This document shows positions 39,467-47,570 of a DNA stretch of 64,000 nucleotides, in pieces. Position 1 is the stretch's first letter; every line of letters starts with the position of its first letter. The notes beneath the pieces are model-generated. The model worked only from the letters and a program-made list of their open reading frames with translations. It had not been told where the DNA came from and ran no database searches. Position numbers and translations under genes: made by a program. Source of the DNA: Gordonia sp. 'Campus' (lineage in GTDB: Bacteria; Actinomycetota; Actinomycetes; Mycobacteriales; Mycobacteriaceae); NCBI RefSeq assembly GCF_022206305.1, contig NZ_JAKOIW010000004.1:1-64000 (forward strand). Reading direction: 5' to 3'.

Positions 39467-40454
39467 GCCGCCGCGCCGCGACGCCCAGGCCGGGGCGGGC
39501 CAGGACGGCGGCGGCACAGACCACCAACGTCGCCCGCTGCACGCGCCGTGACAGGGCCACGGCCGCGCGCAGGTCGGCAGGCCCGGGCACCGGCCCCGAA
39601 CCGAGCGTCGGACGCATCTCGACGCCGTGCGGATACACCGTCCGTCCGCCCAGCTGCACACCCAGCGCACCGGCGAAGCCCGCCTCGACGACACCCGCAT
39701 TGGGACTCGGATGGGCCCCGCTATCCCGTCGCCATGCCGCCGCGGCGCGTCTCGGCGCTCCCCCGACCACGACGATCAGCACGCCTGCGAGCCGGGCCGG
39801 CACCAGGTTCGCAACGTCATCGACGCGCGCTGCCGCCCAGCCGAACCGTCGGTATCTGTCGTTGCGGTAACCGACCATCGCGTCGAGGGTGTTGACCGCC
39901 CGATACCCCAACAGTCCGGGAACACCGGCCAGCGCTCCCCACACCAGCGGACCGACCGTGGCATCCGAGGTGTTCTCCGCGATCGACTCCAACGCCGCAC
40001 GGCACAGACCAGCCTCATCCAGCGACTCCGGATCGCGACCGCACAGGCTCGGGATCAACGCCCGCGCCGACCCCACATCGTCCGCGTCCAGCGCATCGGC
40101 CACCGCATCCCCCACCCGGCACAGCGACGTCCCGCCGAGCGCAACCCACGTCGCCGCCGCGGTCACACCGACCCTCCCCAGCAATGACGCACGTCTCTCG
40201 GCGACGATCGCCGACACCGCTGTCGACCCGACCATCACCGCCACCAAACCCACGCCCGCCACCCGCGAGTCGCGGTACAGCGCACGCTCGACCACACCGG
40301 CCAACCGACCGAAACCCGCGACCGGATGACCGCGCACCGGATCGCCGGCCCACTCGTCGATCACAAACCCCAGCGCGAGCCCGACCGCCGTCGACGCACC
40401 GCCACCGGCCCATCGGACAGGACGGCGGCGGGAAACGCTGGTCGGTCTCGGCAC
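39444..40454 (-). CDS. cobD: Adenosylcobinamide-phosphate synthase (CbiB/CobD)
   Basis: A 336-residue membrane protein of the CbiB family that attaches aminopropanol (phosphate) to adenosylcobyric acid. Signature blocks are DEWAGDPVRGHPVAGFGR, ESIAENTSDATVGPLVWGALAG, RAVNTLDAMVGYRNDRYRRFGW and AHPSPNAGVVEAGFAGALGVQLGG. Four or five hydrophobic segments are visible. GTG start at 40454. Works with CobC (35033) upstream of the CobU/CobT/CobS steps encoded at 4-7 kb. Confidence 0.94.
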   Translation of the reverse strand: MPRPTSVSRRRPVRWAGGGASTAVGLALGFVIDEWAGDPVRGHPVAGFGRLAGVVERALYRDSRVAGVGLVAVMVGSTAVSAIVAERRASLLGRVGVTAAATWVALGGTSLCRVGDAVADALDADDVGSARALIPSLCGRDPESLDEAGLCRAALESIAENTSDATVGPLVWGALAGVPGLLGYRAVNTLDAMVGYRNDRYRRFGWAAARVDDVANLVPARLAGVLIVVVGGAPRRAAAAWRRDSGAHPSPNAGVVEAGFAGALGVQLGGRTVYPHGVEMRPTLGSGPVPGPADLRAAVALSRRVQRATLVVCAAAVLARPGLGVAARRLSRRSVG

Positions 40455-40478
40455 CGCGCGATGGTAACCCGGCCCGCC

Positions 40479-40586
40479 GGGCCATCACGGCCCGCTCGCT
40501 CCGCTCCCGGCACCGGGCCATCACGGCCCGCTCGCTTCGCTCCCGGCGCCGGGCCATCACGGCCCGCTCGCTTCGCTCCCGGCGCC
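40479..40586. repeat. 36-bp tandem repeat, three copies (REP-like)
   Basis: The unit starting GGGCCATCACGGCCCGCTCG occurs at 40479, 40515 and 40551; copies 2 and 3 are identical and copy 1 has two substitutions. Each contains the inverted GGCC-ATCAC-GGCC and ends CCGGCGCC. It occupies the gap between divergent cobD and the methyltransferase-like gene. Being a multiple of three, it is open in frame with the following gene but precedes its GTG. Confidence 0.95.
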
Positions 40587-40606
40587 GGGTGCCACACTTG
40601 GCCCCC

Positions 40607-41419
40607 GTGGCCAGGACACCCGCACAGCCGACACCCGGGCGGTACGACATCGACACCGGCGTCGCCGAACTGAGCGCGGACACCATCTCCGGCGGATGGC
40701 TCCTGACCATCAACGGCGCGCACAGCTCGCACATCCACCCCGACGACCCGACCGCACTCGACTTCGAATATCTCCGCCAGATGGCCGCGGTCATCGACGA
40801 ACGCCACCCGCCGTCGGAGCGACTCCGCGTCCTACACCTCGGCGGCGCCGCCTGCGCGCTCGCCCGCCACCTCGACCACCGCTACGCCGACGCCCGCCAG
40901 GTGGCCGTCGAGATCGACGCCGAACTCGCACGGCTCGTACGCGAATGGTTCGACCTCCCCCGCGCACCCAGACTGCGCATCCGCGTGGGCGATGCGCGCG
41001 AGGTCGTCACCTCCCTGCAACCGGGGACACGCGACGTCATCGTCCGTGACGCGTTCGCCGGGGACCGCACCCCGCGACACCTCACGACACGCGAATTCAC
41101 GACCGCCGTCCGCGACGTCCTCGTCCCCGGCGGGTTGTACCTCGCCAACTGCGGAGACGGCCGTGACCTGGCCGGGGCGCGCGCCGACGCCGCCACCATC
41201 GGTTCGGTCTTCGAGCACCTGATGCTCATCGCCGACGCCGCCATGTTCAAGGGCCGGCGCACCGGCAACATCGTGATCGTGGGCAGCGACACGCCACTCG
41301 AGCCGTCGGCCGCACTCGTCCGTACGTTGCTCGCCGACCCGCTCCCCGCCCAGATCATGTCGGGGCAACGAGCACGCGACTTCGCGCGCGGACCGGCACT
41401 GACCGACGACGACGCGTGA
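40607..41419 (+). CDS. Spermidine synthase-like, SAM-binding protein
   Basis: A 270-residue class I SAM-fold protein. RVLHLGGAACALARHLDHRY is the nucleotide-binding motif I, VAVEIDAELARLVREWFDLP is motif II, and RIRVGDAREVV and RDVIVRDAFAGDRTPRHLTTREF follow as in spermidine synthases, where aminopropyl groups are transferred. The usual catalytic Asp appears as RDAF. The N-terminal tetramerisation barrel is short. A true aminopropyltransferase or an orphan methyltransferase are both possible. GTG 40607 excludes the tandem repeat from the protein. Confidence 0.8.
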   Translation: MARTPAQPTPGRYDIDTGVAELSADTISGGWLLTINGAHSSHIHPDDPTALDFEYLRQMAAVIDERHPPSERLRVLHLGGAACALARHLDHRYADARQVAVEIDAELARLVREWFDLPRAPRLRIRVGDAREVVTSLQPGTRDVIVRDAFAGDRTPRHLTTREFTTAVRDVLVPGGLYLANCGDGRDLAGARADAATIGSVFEHLMLIADAAMFKGRRTGNIVIVGSDTPLEPSAALVRTLLADPLPAQIMSGQRARDFARGPALTDDDA

Positions 41420-41697
41420 CGGGGGCGTACCTTTCCCACCGCCACCCGCCCACCTGCTGGCTGAAAACCACCCGTCTCGACGCCGCCGCGGACGATTCAC
41501 CGTCCGTCGAGTTCTGCGGGGCCGTTGTCGGGACGTCATCGCGTCGACACTGGTACCGGCACCGGGCAGGCGCGGTCCGCACGCCCACCGAGAACCCTCG
41601 GTCCGTGGCTCGTTGTACGTCAGCACCCCACGCTGATTAGGGTTGACCCGACCGCCCCCGACCGACTGGCGCCGACACCGAGGAAGCCGAGGATGAC

Positions 41698-43665
41698 GTG
41701 ACCGATCCAACGTCACGGGCCGGCACCATGCTGGGTCCGTACCGCATCGACCGCCTGCTCGGGCGCGGCGGAATGGGCGAGGTCTACGAAGCCTTCGACA
41801 CCCTCCGCGAACGCCGCGTAGCACTCAAGGTACTGCCCCCACACCTGCTGCGGGACAAAGACTTCCGCGATCGATTCGAACGCGAGTCGAAAACCGCGGC
41901 CAAACTCTCCGACCCGCACGTCATCCCGATCCACGACTGGGGCGAGAAGGACGGCGTCCTCTTCATCGACATGCGACTCGTCGACGGACAGGATCTGCGC
42001 AAGCTCCTCGCGTCGGGACCGCTCACGCCGGGTCGCGCCGTCCACATCCTCGGACAGATCGCCTCGGCCCTCGACTCCGCACACCGTGATGGCCTAGTCC
42101 ACCGCGACATCAAACCCGACAACATCCTGGTCGACGCCGATGACTTCGCCTACCTCGTCGACTTCGGCATCGCGCAGGGCACCACCGACAGCCGGCTCAC
42201 CCAGATCGGCACGGCGCTCGGCACCCTCGCCTACATGGCCCCGGAGCGTTTCGGTGACGAGCCCGCCGGCCCCGGCTCCGACAACTACGCGCTCGCCTGC
42301 GTGTTGTACGAATGCGTCACCGGTCAGACCCCGTACCCGGCCAAGACCGACCAGGGCCTCATGACCGCCCACATCACCAAGGAACCGCCGAGGACCGGCG
42401 GACCGCTCGACCCGGTGATCGCGCGCGGTCTCGCGAAAGACCCGGCCGGTCGGTTCCCCACCGCCAGGGAACTCATCCGCGCCGCGTCGACGGCGCTGTC
42501 ATCGCCGCACGACAACACCCCGCCCGCACCACCCACCGTCACACCCCCGGTCATGCTGCCCCCGACGTACGCGCCCGGCGGCGCATCGGTGCAGCCCGGA
42601 TTCGGTGCGCCCGGCTCCCCCGTGCCCTCGGACCGCACCATCGTCTCCCCCGGCCAACCGACACCGGGCCATCGATCCGGACCCACCGGGGTGCCGTCGG
42701 ATCCGACTCTGGTCCGCGGACCCGGTTCGGGTCCCACGGTGTCCGGACCGCACTCCGGCGCCGGCGGCGGATTCCGCTCCCCGCCTGGAGCATCGGGGCC
42801 GCAAGCATTCTCGGGACCTCAGCCGTACTCGGGGCCCCAGTCGGCATATTCGGCATCGCATCTCGGCGGCGGTCAGTGGGGCCCCGGCCCCACACCGGGC
42901 ACGTCGCACACCGGTCGCAACATCGCCATCGCCGCCGGAGTCGGCCTCGTGGTCATCGTCCTCGCGGTGACGGGAATCGTTGTGGCGCTGTCGGGTTCCG
43001 ACGGCGGCGACCCACCACCGACGCCCAGCACGTCCACCAGCGCCCTACCAGCGGGCACCGTCGCATGCGACTACCCGGCGCGCGCGGCGGTCGGTGGCAT
43101 CACCCAGGCGAAACCCGCTCCGAGCCAGCCGAACACCGGCACGGTCGACGCGGAGATCCCGATCGCCGGTCAGGGCACCGTCAGCATGACGCTCGACCGC
43201 GCCGAGGCGCCCTGCAACGTCGGGGCCATGGTCTCGCTGATCAAGTCCGGTTTCTACAACAACAGCAAATGTCACCGGGCGTCCGACAAGTACTTGATCT
43301 GTGGATCGTCGGGCGGTCAGGAGGGCACCAACCCCGGCTGGACCAGTCCCGACGAACTGCCCGAAGGACTTCCGTCCGCAGGGACCGACGACGACGGCGT
43401 GCCACAGGTGACCTACCCGCGGGGCACGGTCGGAATCCTCGACCTCCCCGACGACGAGGGCGCCACCGGTTCGACCACCTTCTTCATGCTGACCGACGAC
43501 ACGGCCCTGCCACTGACCTACTCGATCGTCGGGACCGTGGACGCGTCCGGACTCGCCGTCCTCGACAAGATCGTGGCGGGTGGCTTCACGCCCAACGCTC
43601 CCGGCGCGGCGTCGGGACCCCCGAAGCAGAATCTCCTGATCCAGCGGGCCACCGTCGACGGGTGA
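41698..43665 (+). CDS. Receptor Ser/Thr protein kinase with extracellular cyclophilin-like domain
   Basis: A 655-residue transmembrane kinase. The Hanks-type kinase domain (about 13-270) has LGRGGMGEV (21-29), Lys44, HRDIKPDN (catalytic Asp137) and DFG (155-157). A Pro/Gly/Ser-rich juxtamembrane region (about 275-405) follows. One transmembrane helix is at about 408-431. The outside part (about 478-653) resembles a cyclophilin-type PPIase: GTVSMTLDRAEAPCNVGAMV, CHRASDKYLIC, GSTTFFML and YSIVGTV. The Arg and the Phe of the active site are kept, but the canonical Gln-Gly-Gly is replaced by Cys-Gly-Ser, so it may be a sensor rather than an enzyme. GTG start at 41698. The 278-bp gap before it contains no recognised gene. 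Confidence 0.9.
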   Translation: MTDPTSRAGTMLGPYRIDRLLGRGGMGEVYEAFDTLRERRVALKVLPPHLLRDKDFRDRFERESKTAAKLSDPHVIPIHDWGEKDGVLFIDMRLVDGQDLRKLLASGPLTPGRAVHILGQIASALDSAHRDGLVHRDIKPDNILVDADDFAYLVDFGIAQGTTDSRLTQIGTALGTLAYMAPERFGDEPAGPGSDNYALACVLYECVTGQTPYPAKTDQGLMTAHITKEPPRTGGPLDPVIARGLAKDPAGRFPTARELIRAASTALSSPHDNTPPAPPTVTPPVMLPPTYAPGGASVQPGFGAPGSPVPSDRTIVSPGQPTPGHRSGPTGVPSDPTLVRGPGSGPTVSGPHSGAGGGFRSPPGASGPQAFSGPQPYSGPQSAYSASHLGGGQWGPGPTPGTSHTGRNIAIAAGVGLVVIVLAVTGIVVALSGSDGGDPPPTPSTSTSALPAGTVACDYPARAAVGGITQAKPAPSQPNTGTVDAEIPIAGQGTVSMTLDRAEAPCNVGAMVSLIKSGFYNNSKCHRASDKYLICGSSGGQEGTNPGWTSPDELPEGLPSAGTDDDGVPQVTYPRGTVGILDLPDDEGATGSTTFFMLTDDTALPLTYSIVGTVDASGLAVLDKIVAGGFTPNAPGAASGPPKQNLLIQRATVDG

Positions 43666-43743
43666 TCGCCCCGCGGGGTGCGGGCGACGCCACCCCTGCT
43701 GCCAGATTCGTCAGTCCTGCAAGGCTGGTCACACAAAGTGGTT

Positions 43744-43808
43744 CCCGCTCATCGAATCCGTTGCCGCTCATCGAAATCCGGTGAGCGGAAACGGAATCAG
43801 TGAGCGGG
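43744..43808. repeat. Large imperfect inverted repeat between convergent genes
   Basis: Two 27-nt arms (43744-43770 and 43782-43808) pair with four mismatches around an 11-nt loop. The CCGCTCATCGAAATCCG motif is also directly repeated within the left arm and loop. It lies between the kinase and the convergent isomerase-family gene; a terminator or mobile REP-like element is possible. Confidence 0.7.
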
Positions 43809-43886
43809 CGCACGTACTCCTCGACCTGCGGGTGGGGTGGCACCACACAGGACCGTTCACAACAAGCGAACTCGACGGGTGATCGC

Positions 43887-44711
43887 TCAGATCACGTAGT
43901 TCATGCGCTTCAGGATCGCCTGTCCGAGAGCCTCATCGCCGTCGAGTTCGACGCCGGACGGGTCCGCGTCGCGACGCCCGCCCGCGAACCGCGCCAGATT
44001 GACCCCGTCGAGTCGGATGCGCACGTCGGCGGCGGAGTCGCCGCCGTCGAACTCGTCGACGACACCGGCGCGGTCGGCGACGGCGATGCGTACGGTGCGC
44101 GGTGCGGGTCCGGTGACGTCGAACAGCACGTTGCTGCCCTTCGGCGCGTCAGCGCGCTTCCCGACCACGAAGGGCAACGACGCACAGATCTCGTCGAGCG
44201 CCCACCTGGCGGGGTGAGAATCGGTCAGCGCGGAATGATCGGTGCCGTCGCGCAGATCGATCTCGTGCACCCAGCAATCGAAGATGCGGATGCGCATGAA
44301 CCGCCCGTAGGTGTCCGCGCCGGCCGGCGTCATCGCCGCGGCGTCGAACTCGTCCTGGGTCATCGCCCTCAGCGCGGCGGTGCGCACCTCGATGATCTCG
44401 TCGAGCGCGTCGAGGACCTCCGTCCGCGGCTTCGGCCGAAAGTGGTCCACCCACTTCTCGTTGAGTTCGCCGATCGGGTTGCGGACGTGGTCGAGCGCGC
44501 TCACCGTGCGGGTCGCCTCGACGTCACGGCCGTCGAGCATGCTCTCGGTGCCGACGATGTGGGCGACGATGTCGGCGTTGGTCCAGCCGGGGAGGACCGA
44601 AGGCGCCGACCACGACTCGTCGTCGAGCGAGCCGGCGAGGTCCCGGATCGCGCCCCACTCCGCGATCAGAGCCGCGGTCACCTCGTCGATGGGCAGGATC
44701 GTCGTCGCCAT
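43887..44711 (-). CDS. Maleylpyruvate isomerase family, mycothiol-dependent enzyme (DinB-like)
   Basis: A 274-residue protein with an N-terminal MDMPI/DinB-like helical bundle. VLPGWTNADIVAHIVGTESML contains the metal-binding His of the mycothiol-dependent isomerase family, and RIRIFDCWVHEIDLRDG contains the second His site. A C-terminal sterol-carrier-like domain (about 185-270) follows. Mycothiol is the actinobacterial thiol, so the assignment fits the host. Substrate unknown. The ATG at 44711 has GAGGAG five bases upstream; GTG 44717 would overlap that site. It sits between two kinase genes on the opposite strand. Confidence 0.85.
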   Translation of the reverse strand: MATTILPIDEVTAALIAEWGAIRDLAGSLDDESWSAPSVLPGWTNADIVAHIVGTESMLDGRDVEATRTVSALDHVRNPIGELNEKWVDHFRPKPRTEVLDALDEIIEVRTAALRAMTQDEFDAAAMTPAGADTYGRFMRIRIFDCWVHEIDLRDGTDHSALTDSHPARWALDEICASLPFVVGKRADAPKGSNVLFDVTGPAPRTVRIAVADRAGVVDEFDGGDSAADVRIRLDGVNLARFAGGRRDADPSGVELDGDEALGQAILKRMNYVI

Positions 44712-44867
44712 TCTCACTCCTCGGGTCTGACGGGCGGCCGGGCCGACCGTGGGGCAATCAACTCAACCGTATCGAGGTCCGCACCGGAGGTCCCGGGACC
44801 CGCCGAACGGGGGACAACTGCCGGCTCCGACTCCGGCGAACCGCCGCAGCCCCCTACGCTTGTCGGC

Positions 44868-46415
44868 GTGTCAGCATCCGTGAACGCCGGCGACCGACTC
44901 GGCCCCTACCTCATCGGCGAGTTGATCGGACGCGGCGGAATGGGTGAGGTGTACCGCGCCATCGACACCCGGAAGGATCGGGTGGTCGCGCTGAAGTTGC
45001 TGAACCCCCAGGTCGCCGACGACCCCGCGTTCCGCGACAGGTTCCATCGCGAATCCCGCGTCGCCGCCCAACTCAACGATCCGCACGTCATCCCGATCCA
45101 TGACTGGGGCGAGATCGAGGGACGTCTGTTCATCGACATGCGCCTGGTCGACGGCCGGGATCTGCGCACACTCCTCGTCGAGGATGGGCCGCTCCCGGCC
45201 GAACGTGCGCTGCGGATCGTCGGCCAGATCGGGGACGCGCTCGACGCGGCGCACCGTTCCGGCCTGGTCCACCGCGACGTCAAGCCCGACAACATCCTCG
45301 TCGACGGCCGAGACTTCGCATACCTCGTGGACTTCGGCCTGGCGCAGGCGGACACCGACACTCGTTTCACGAGCACCGGCACCGCTGTCGGTTCCTTCGG
45401 GTACATGGCGCCGGAACGATTCGGTGACGGCGCGGTGGGGGCGCCCGCGGACATCTACGCGCTGGCCTGCGTGCTCTTCGAATGCCTGTCCGGCACACAT
45501 CCCTTCGCGTCGGCGACCACCATCGAGCGGTTGATCGCGGCTCACCTGACAACCCCACCACCGCGTCTCGGCGGGCCCATCGACGAGGTCATCGGCCGCG
45601 GTATGGCGAAAGACCCTGCGCAGCGGCAGCATTCGGCCGCAGCTCTGGTCGCCGACGCGGAGGCCGCGGTGCGCTCGAAGCCTCTCGGTGGTGCGCCGAC
45701 ACTCATTCCGGCCGGGCCGCCGCGAGTCATTCCCGCCGGTCCGGCCGCGCCCACACTCGGCGGTCCGTCGGGCCCGAGCTCACCGTGGGATGCCACCAGG
45801 ACCGCGAGTCCGGCCCCGTCGCGCCGCCGATCGCCTGTGGTCCCGATCGTCGTGGCCACGGTTGTCGTCCTGCTGATCTGCGCCGGGGTCGTCGCCTGGG
45901 CGGTCGCCACCACCGACCGGGACAACCCGGCGACCGCGCGTGACGCTTCCGCACCGCCGACGACCACCGCGACACCAGCCTCACCAGCTCTGGTCTCGCC
46001 TGTGCCCGGACCCACTTCTGAACCTGGCCCAACGTCGCTACCCGGCCCCTCGCTCCAGCCGCCTACCCGTGCACCGCGCGCAGTCGTCCCAGGCGATCTC
46101 GGTCTCACAGTGCCGATGACACGACCTGCATGCGACGGTACGGGCATCGTCGTCGTCGCCAACGCGACTGCGCCCGGGACCTACGTCGCCGAGGTGCAGT
46201 CCTACCTCGACCGGCACCCAGGTGCGAGTTACCTCCGAACCGACCAATCATGCCCCTCACTGAGGCAGTCCTTCGACGACGGCAGCCCCATCTACTCGGT
46301 CTACTACGTGGCTGGTCGTACCCAGAACGAGATCTGCGAACTGCGAAACCGAGTCGGCGGGTATGGCAAGTGGCTCGACACGTCGTCGGACCCGGGGTCG
46401 CAGGTAGCCTGCTGA
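44868..46415 (+). CDS. Receptor Ser/Thr protein kinase with small Cys-rich extracellular domain
   Basis: A 515-residue kinase, paralogous to the one at 41698. The kinase domain has IGRGGMGEV (20-28), Lys43, HRDVKPDN (catalytic Asp137) and DFG. The pair share the stretch DPHVIPIHDWGE and the FAYLVDFG loop. One transmembrane helix is at about 324-347. The extracellular part has a Pro/Thr-rich stalk, then about 105 residues with four cysteines (PACDG, QSCPS, EICEL and the terminal VAC), likely two disulfides. No known ligand domain is recognised. GTG 44868 or 44880 may be the start. Confidence 0.88.
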   Translation: MSASVNAGDRLGPYLIGELIGRGGMGEVYRAIDTRKDRVVALKLLNPQVADDPAFRDRFHRESRVAAQLNDPHVIPIHDWGEIEGRLFIDMRLVDGRDLRTLLVEDGPLPAERALRIVGQIGDALDAAHRSGLVHRDVKPDNILVDGRDFAYLVDFGLAQADTDTRFTSTGTAVGSFGYMAPERFGDGAVGAPADIYALACVLFECLSGTHPFASATTIERLIAAHLTTPPPRLGGPIDEVIGRGMAKDPAQRQHSAAALVADAEAAVRSKPLGGAPTLIPAGPPRVIPAGPAAPTLGGPSGPSSPWDATRTASPAPSRRRSPVVPIVVATVVVLLICAGVVAWAVATTDRDNPATARDASAPPTTTATPASPALVSPVPGPTSEPGPTSLPGPSLQPPTRAPRAVVPGDLGLTVPMTRPACDGTGIVVVANATAPGTYVAEVQSYLDRHPGASYLRTDQSCPSLRQSFDDGSPIYSVYYVAGRTQNEICELRNRVGGYGKWLDTSSDPGSQVAC

Positions 46416-46441
46416 TCCGCGGCGCCCCGCATGTTTCAATC

Positions 46442-46460
46442 GCGGACAGAAACTGTCCGC
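46442..46460. promoter_or_regulatory. Perfect palindrome before the WYL regulator
   Basis: GCGGACAG-AAA-CTGTCCGC is a perfect 8-3-8 inverted repeat, ending 13 bp before the WYL regulator start. Its core GACA-N-TGTC and position suggest autoregulation, probably overlapping the promoter. Confidence 0.6.
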
Positions 46461-46473
46461 TTCGTCGGGCAGG

Positions 46474-47466
46474 ATGAGACGCATGCTGGAAACGTCTGCT
46501 CGCCTCCTCGCTCTGCTGTCTCTGCTGCAGACACGACGCGAGTGGTCGGGCCGCGAGCTCGCCGAGCGTCTCGAGATCACGACTCGCACCGTCCGTCGTG
46601 ACGTCGACAAACTGCGCGAACTCGGTTATCCCGTCGATGCCAATGTCGGCTCGCGCGGCGGGTATCGGTTGGGGGCCGGGGCCGAGATGCCACCGCTGCT
46701 CCTCGATGACCAGGAGGTCCTCGCCGTCGCGCTGGGTTTGGACGCGGTGACGACCGGGGCCGTCGCCGACATGGCCGAGGCGTCCGCCGGCGCGCTCGCG
46801 AAGCTCCGCCAGGTCATGCCGTCCCGACTCCGACACCGGCTCGACGCGCTGCGCATCGAAGCCGTCCCGCGGACCGCACCGGCGAGCGCGGTGTCGGCGG
46901 ATCGGCTGACCGACATCGCCACCGCCTGCCATCGGAACGAGCGCCTGCGATTCGACTACCGGCGCAACGACGGCGAGGAGAGTCGACGCGAGGTCGAACC
47001 CTACCGCCTCGTCCGCAACGGAAACCGTTGGTATCTGGTCGGTTTCGACATCCAGCGCGCCGACTGGCGATCGTTCCGCGTCGACCGCATGGAACCGAAG
47101 GTGCCCACCGGGCCGCGTTTCACACCACGGGACCCGCCGGAGGGTGGCGCGGCGGCGTTCGTGCTCCGCGGACTCGGCGCGCTGTACAAGCGGGCCACCG
47201 CACGCGTGATGATCTACGCACCGCTGGCCGAGGTCTCGGCGACGGTGCACGAATCGTGGGGGGCGGTGGAATCCGGCGACGAACAATGCTGCGAGGTGAC
47301 GCTCTACAGCACCTCACTCACCTCGATCGCCCGGTGGATGCACGCCTTCGGTGCGGACTTCACCGTCATCGAACCCCCTGAACTCCGTGCCGAGCTCGCC
47401 GCCGCGGCGGAGTATCACGACCAGGTCGCCGAGAGGTACCGGCGAGCAGTCGCCGCGGACCCGTGA
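46474..47466 (+). CDS. WYL-domain transcriptional regulator (DeoR/YafY-like HTH)
   Basis: A 330-residue regulator. An N-terminal winged helix (about 7-62: WSGRELAERLEITTRTVRRDVDKL) is followed by a WYL domain (about 145-225: RRNGNRWYLVGFDIQRADWRSFRVDRM, containing W-Y-L) and a C-terminal WCX-type domain. WYL domains often sense nucleic acids or nucleotides and control DNA-damage or defence genes. A perfect operator-like palindrome is directly upstream. The next gene downstream (47571) is probably its target or a neighbour without relation; nothing proves it. ATG 46474 or 46483 may be used. Confidence 0.9.
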   Translation: MRRMLETSARLLALLSLLQTRREWSGRELAERLEITTRTVRRDVDKLRELGYPVDANVGSRGGYRLGAGAEMPPLLLDDQEVLAVALGLDAVTTGAVADMAEASAGALAKLRQVMPSRLRHRLDALRIEAVPRTAPASAVSADRLTDIATACHRNERLRFDYRRNDGEESRREVEPYRLVRNGNRWYLVGFDIQRADWRSFRVDRMEPKVPTGPRFTPRDPPEGGAAAFVLRGLGALYKRATARVMIYAPLAEVSATVHESWGAVESGDEQCCEVTLYSTSLTSIARWMHAFGADFTVIEPPELRAELAAAAEYHDQVAERYRRAVAADP

Positions 47467-47570
47467 CACCCCGGCGACCGTCGTGATCCACCCGTGACGA
47501 GCGCACCGTCTCAGTCACACCGAACCCCCTTGCTCGACCAAGTCGGCACATTTTCTCTACCGTCGGTGTC

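Noticed and set aside
41416-41640. 74-codon plus-strand frame between the spermidine-synthase-like gene and the kinase
   Set aside because: No Shine-Dalgarno, no recognised domain, composition like non-coding GC-rich DNA. The 278-bp gap has no supported feature.
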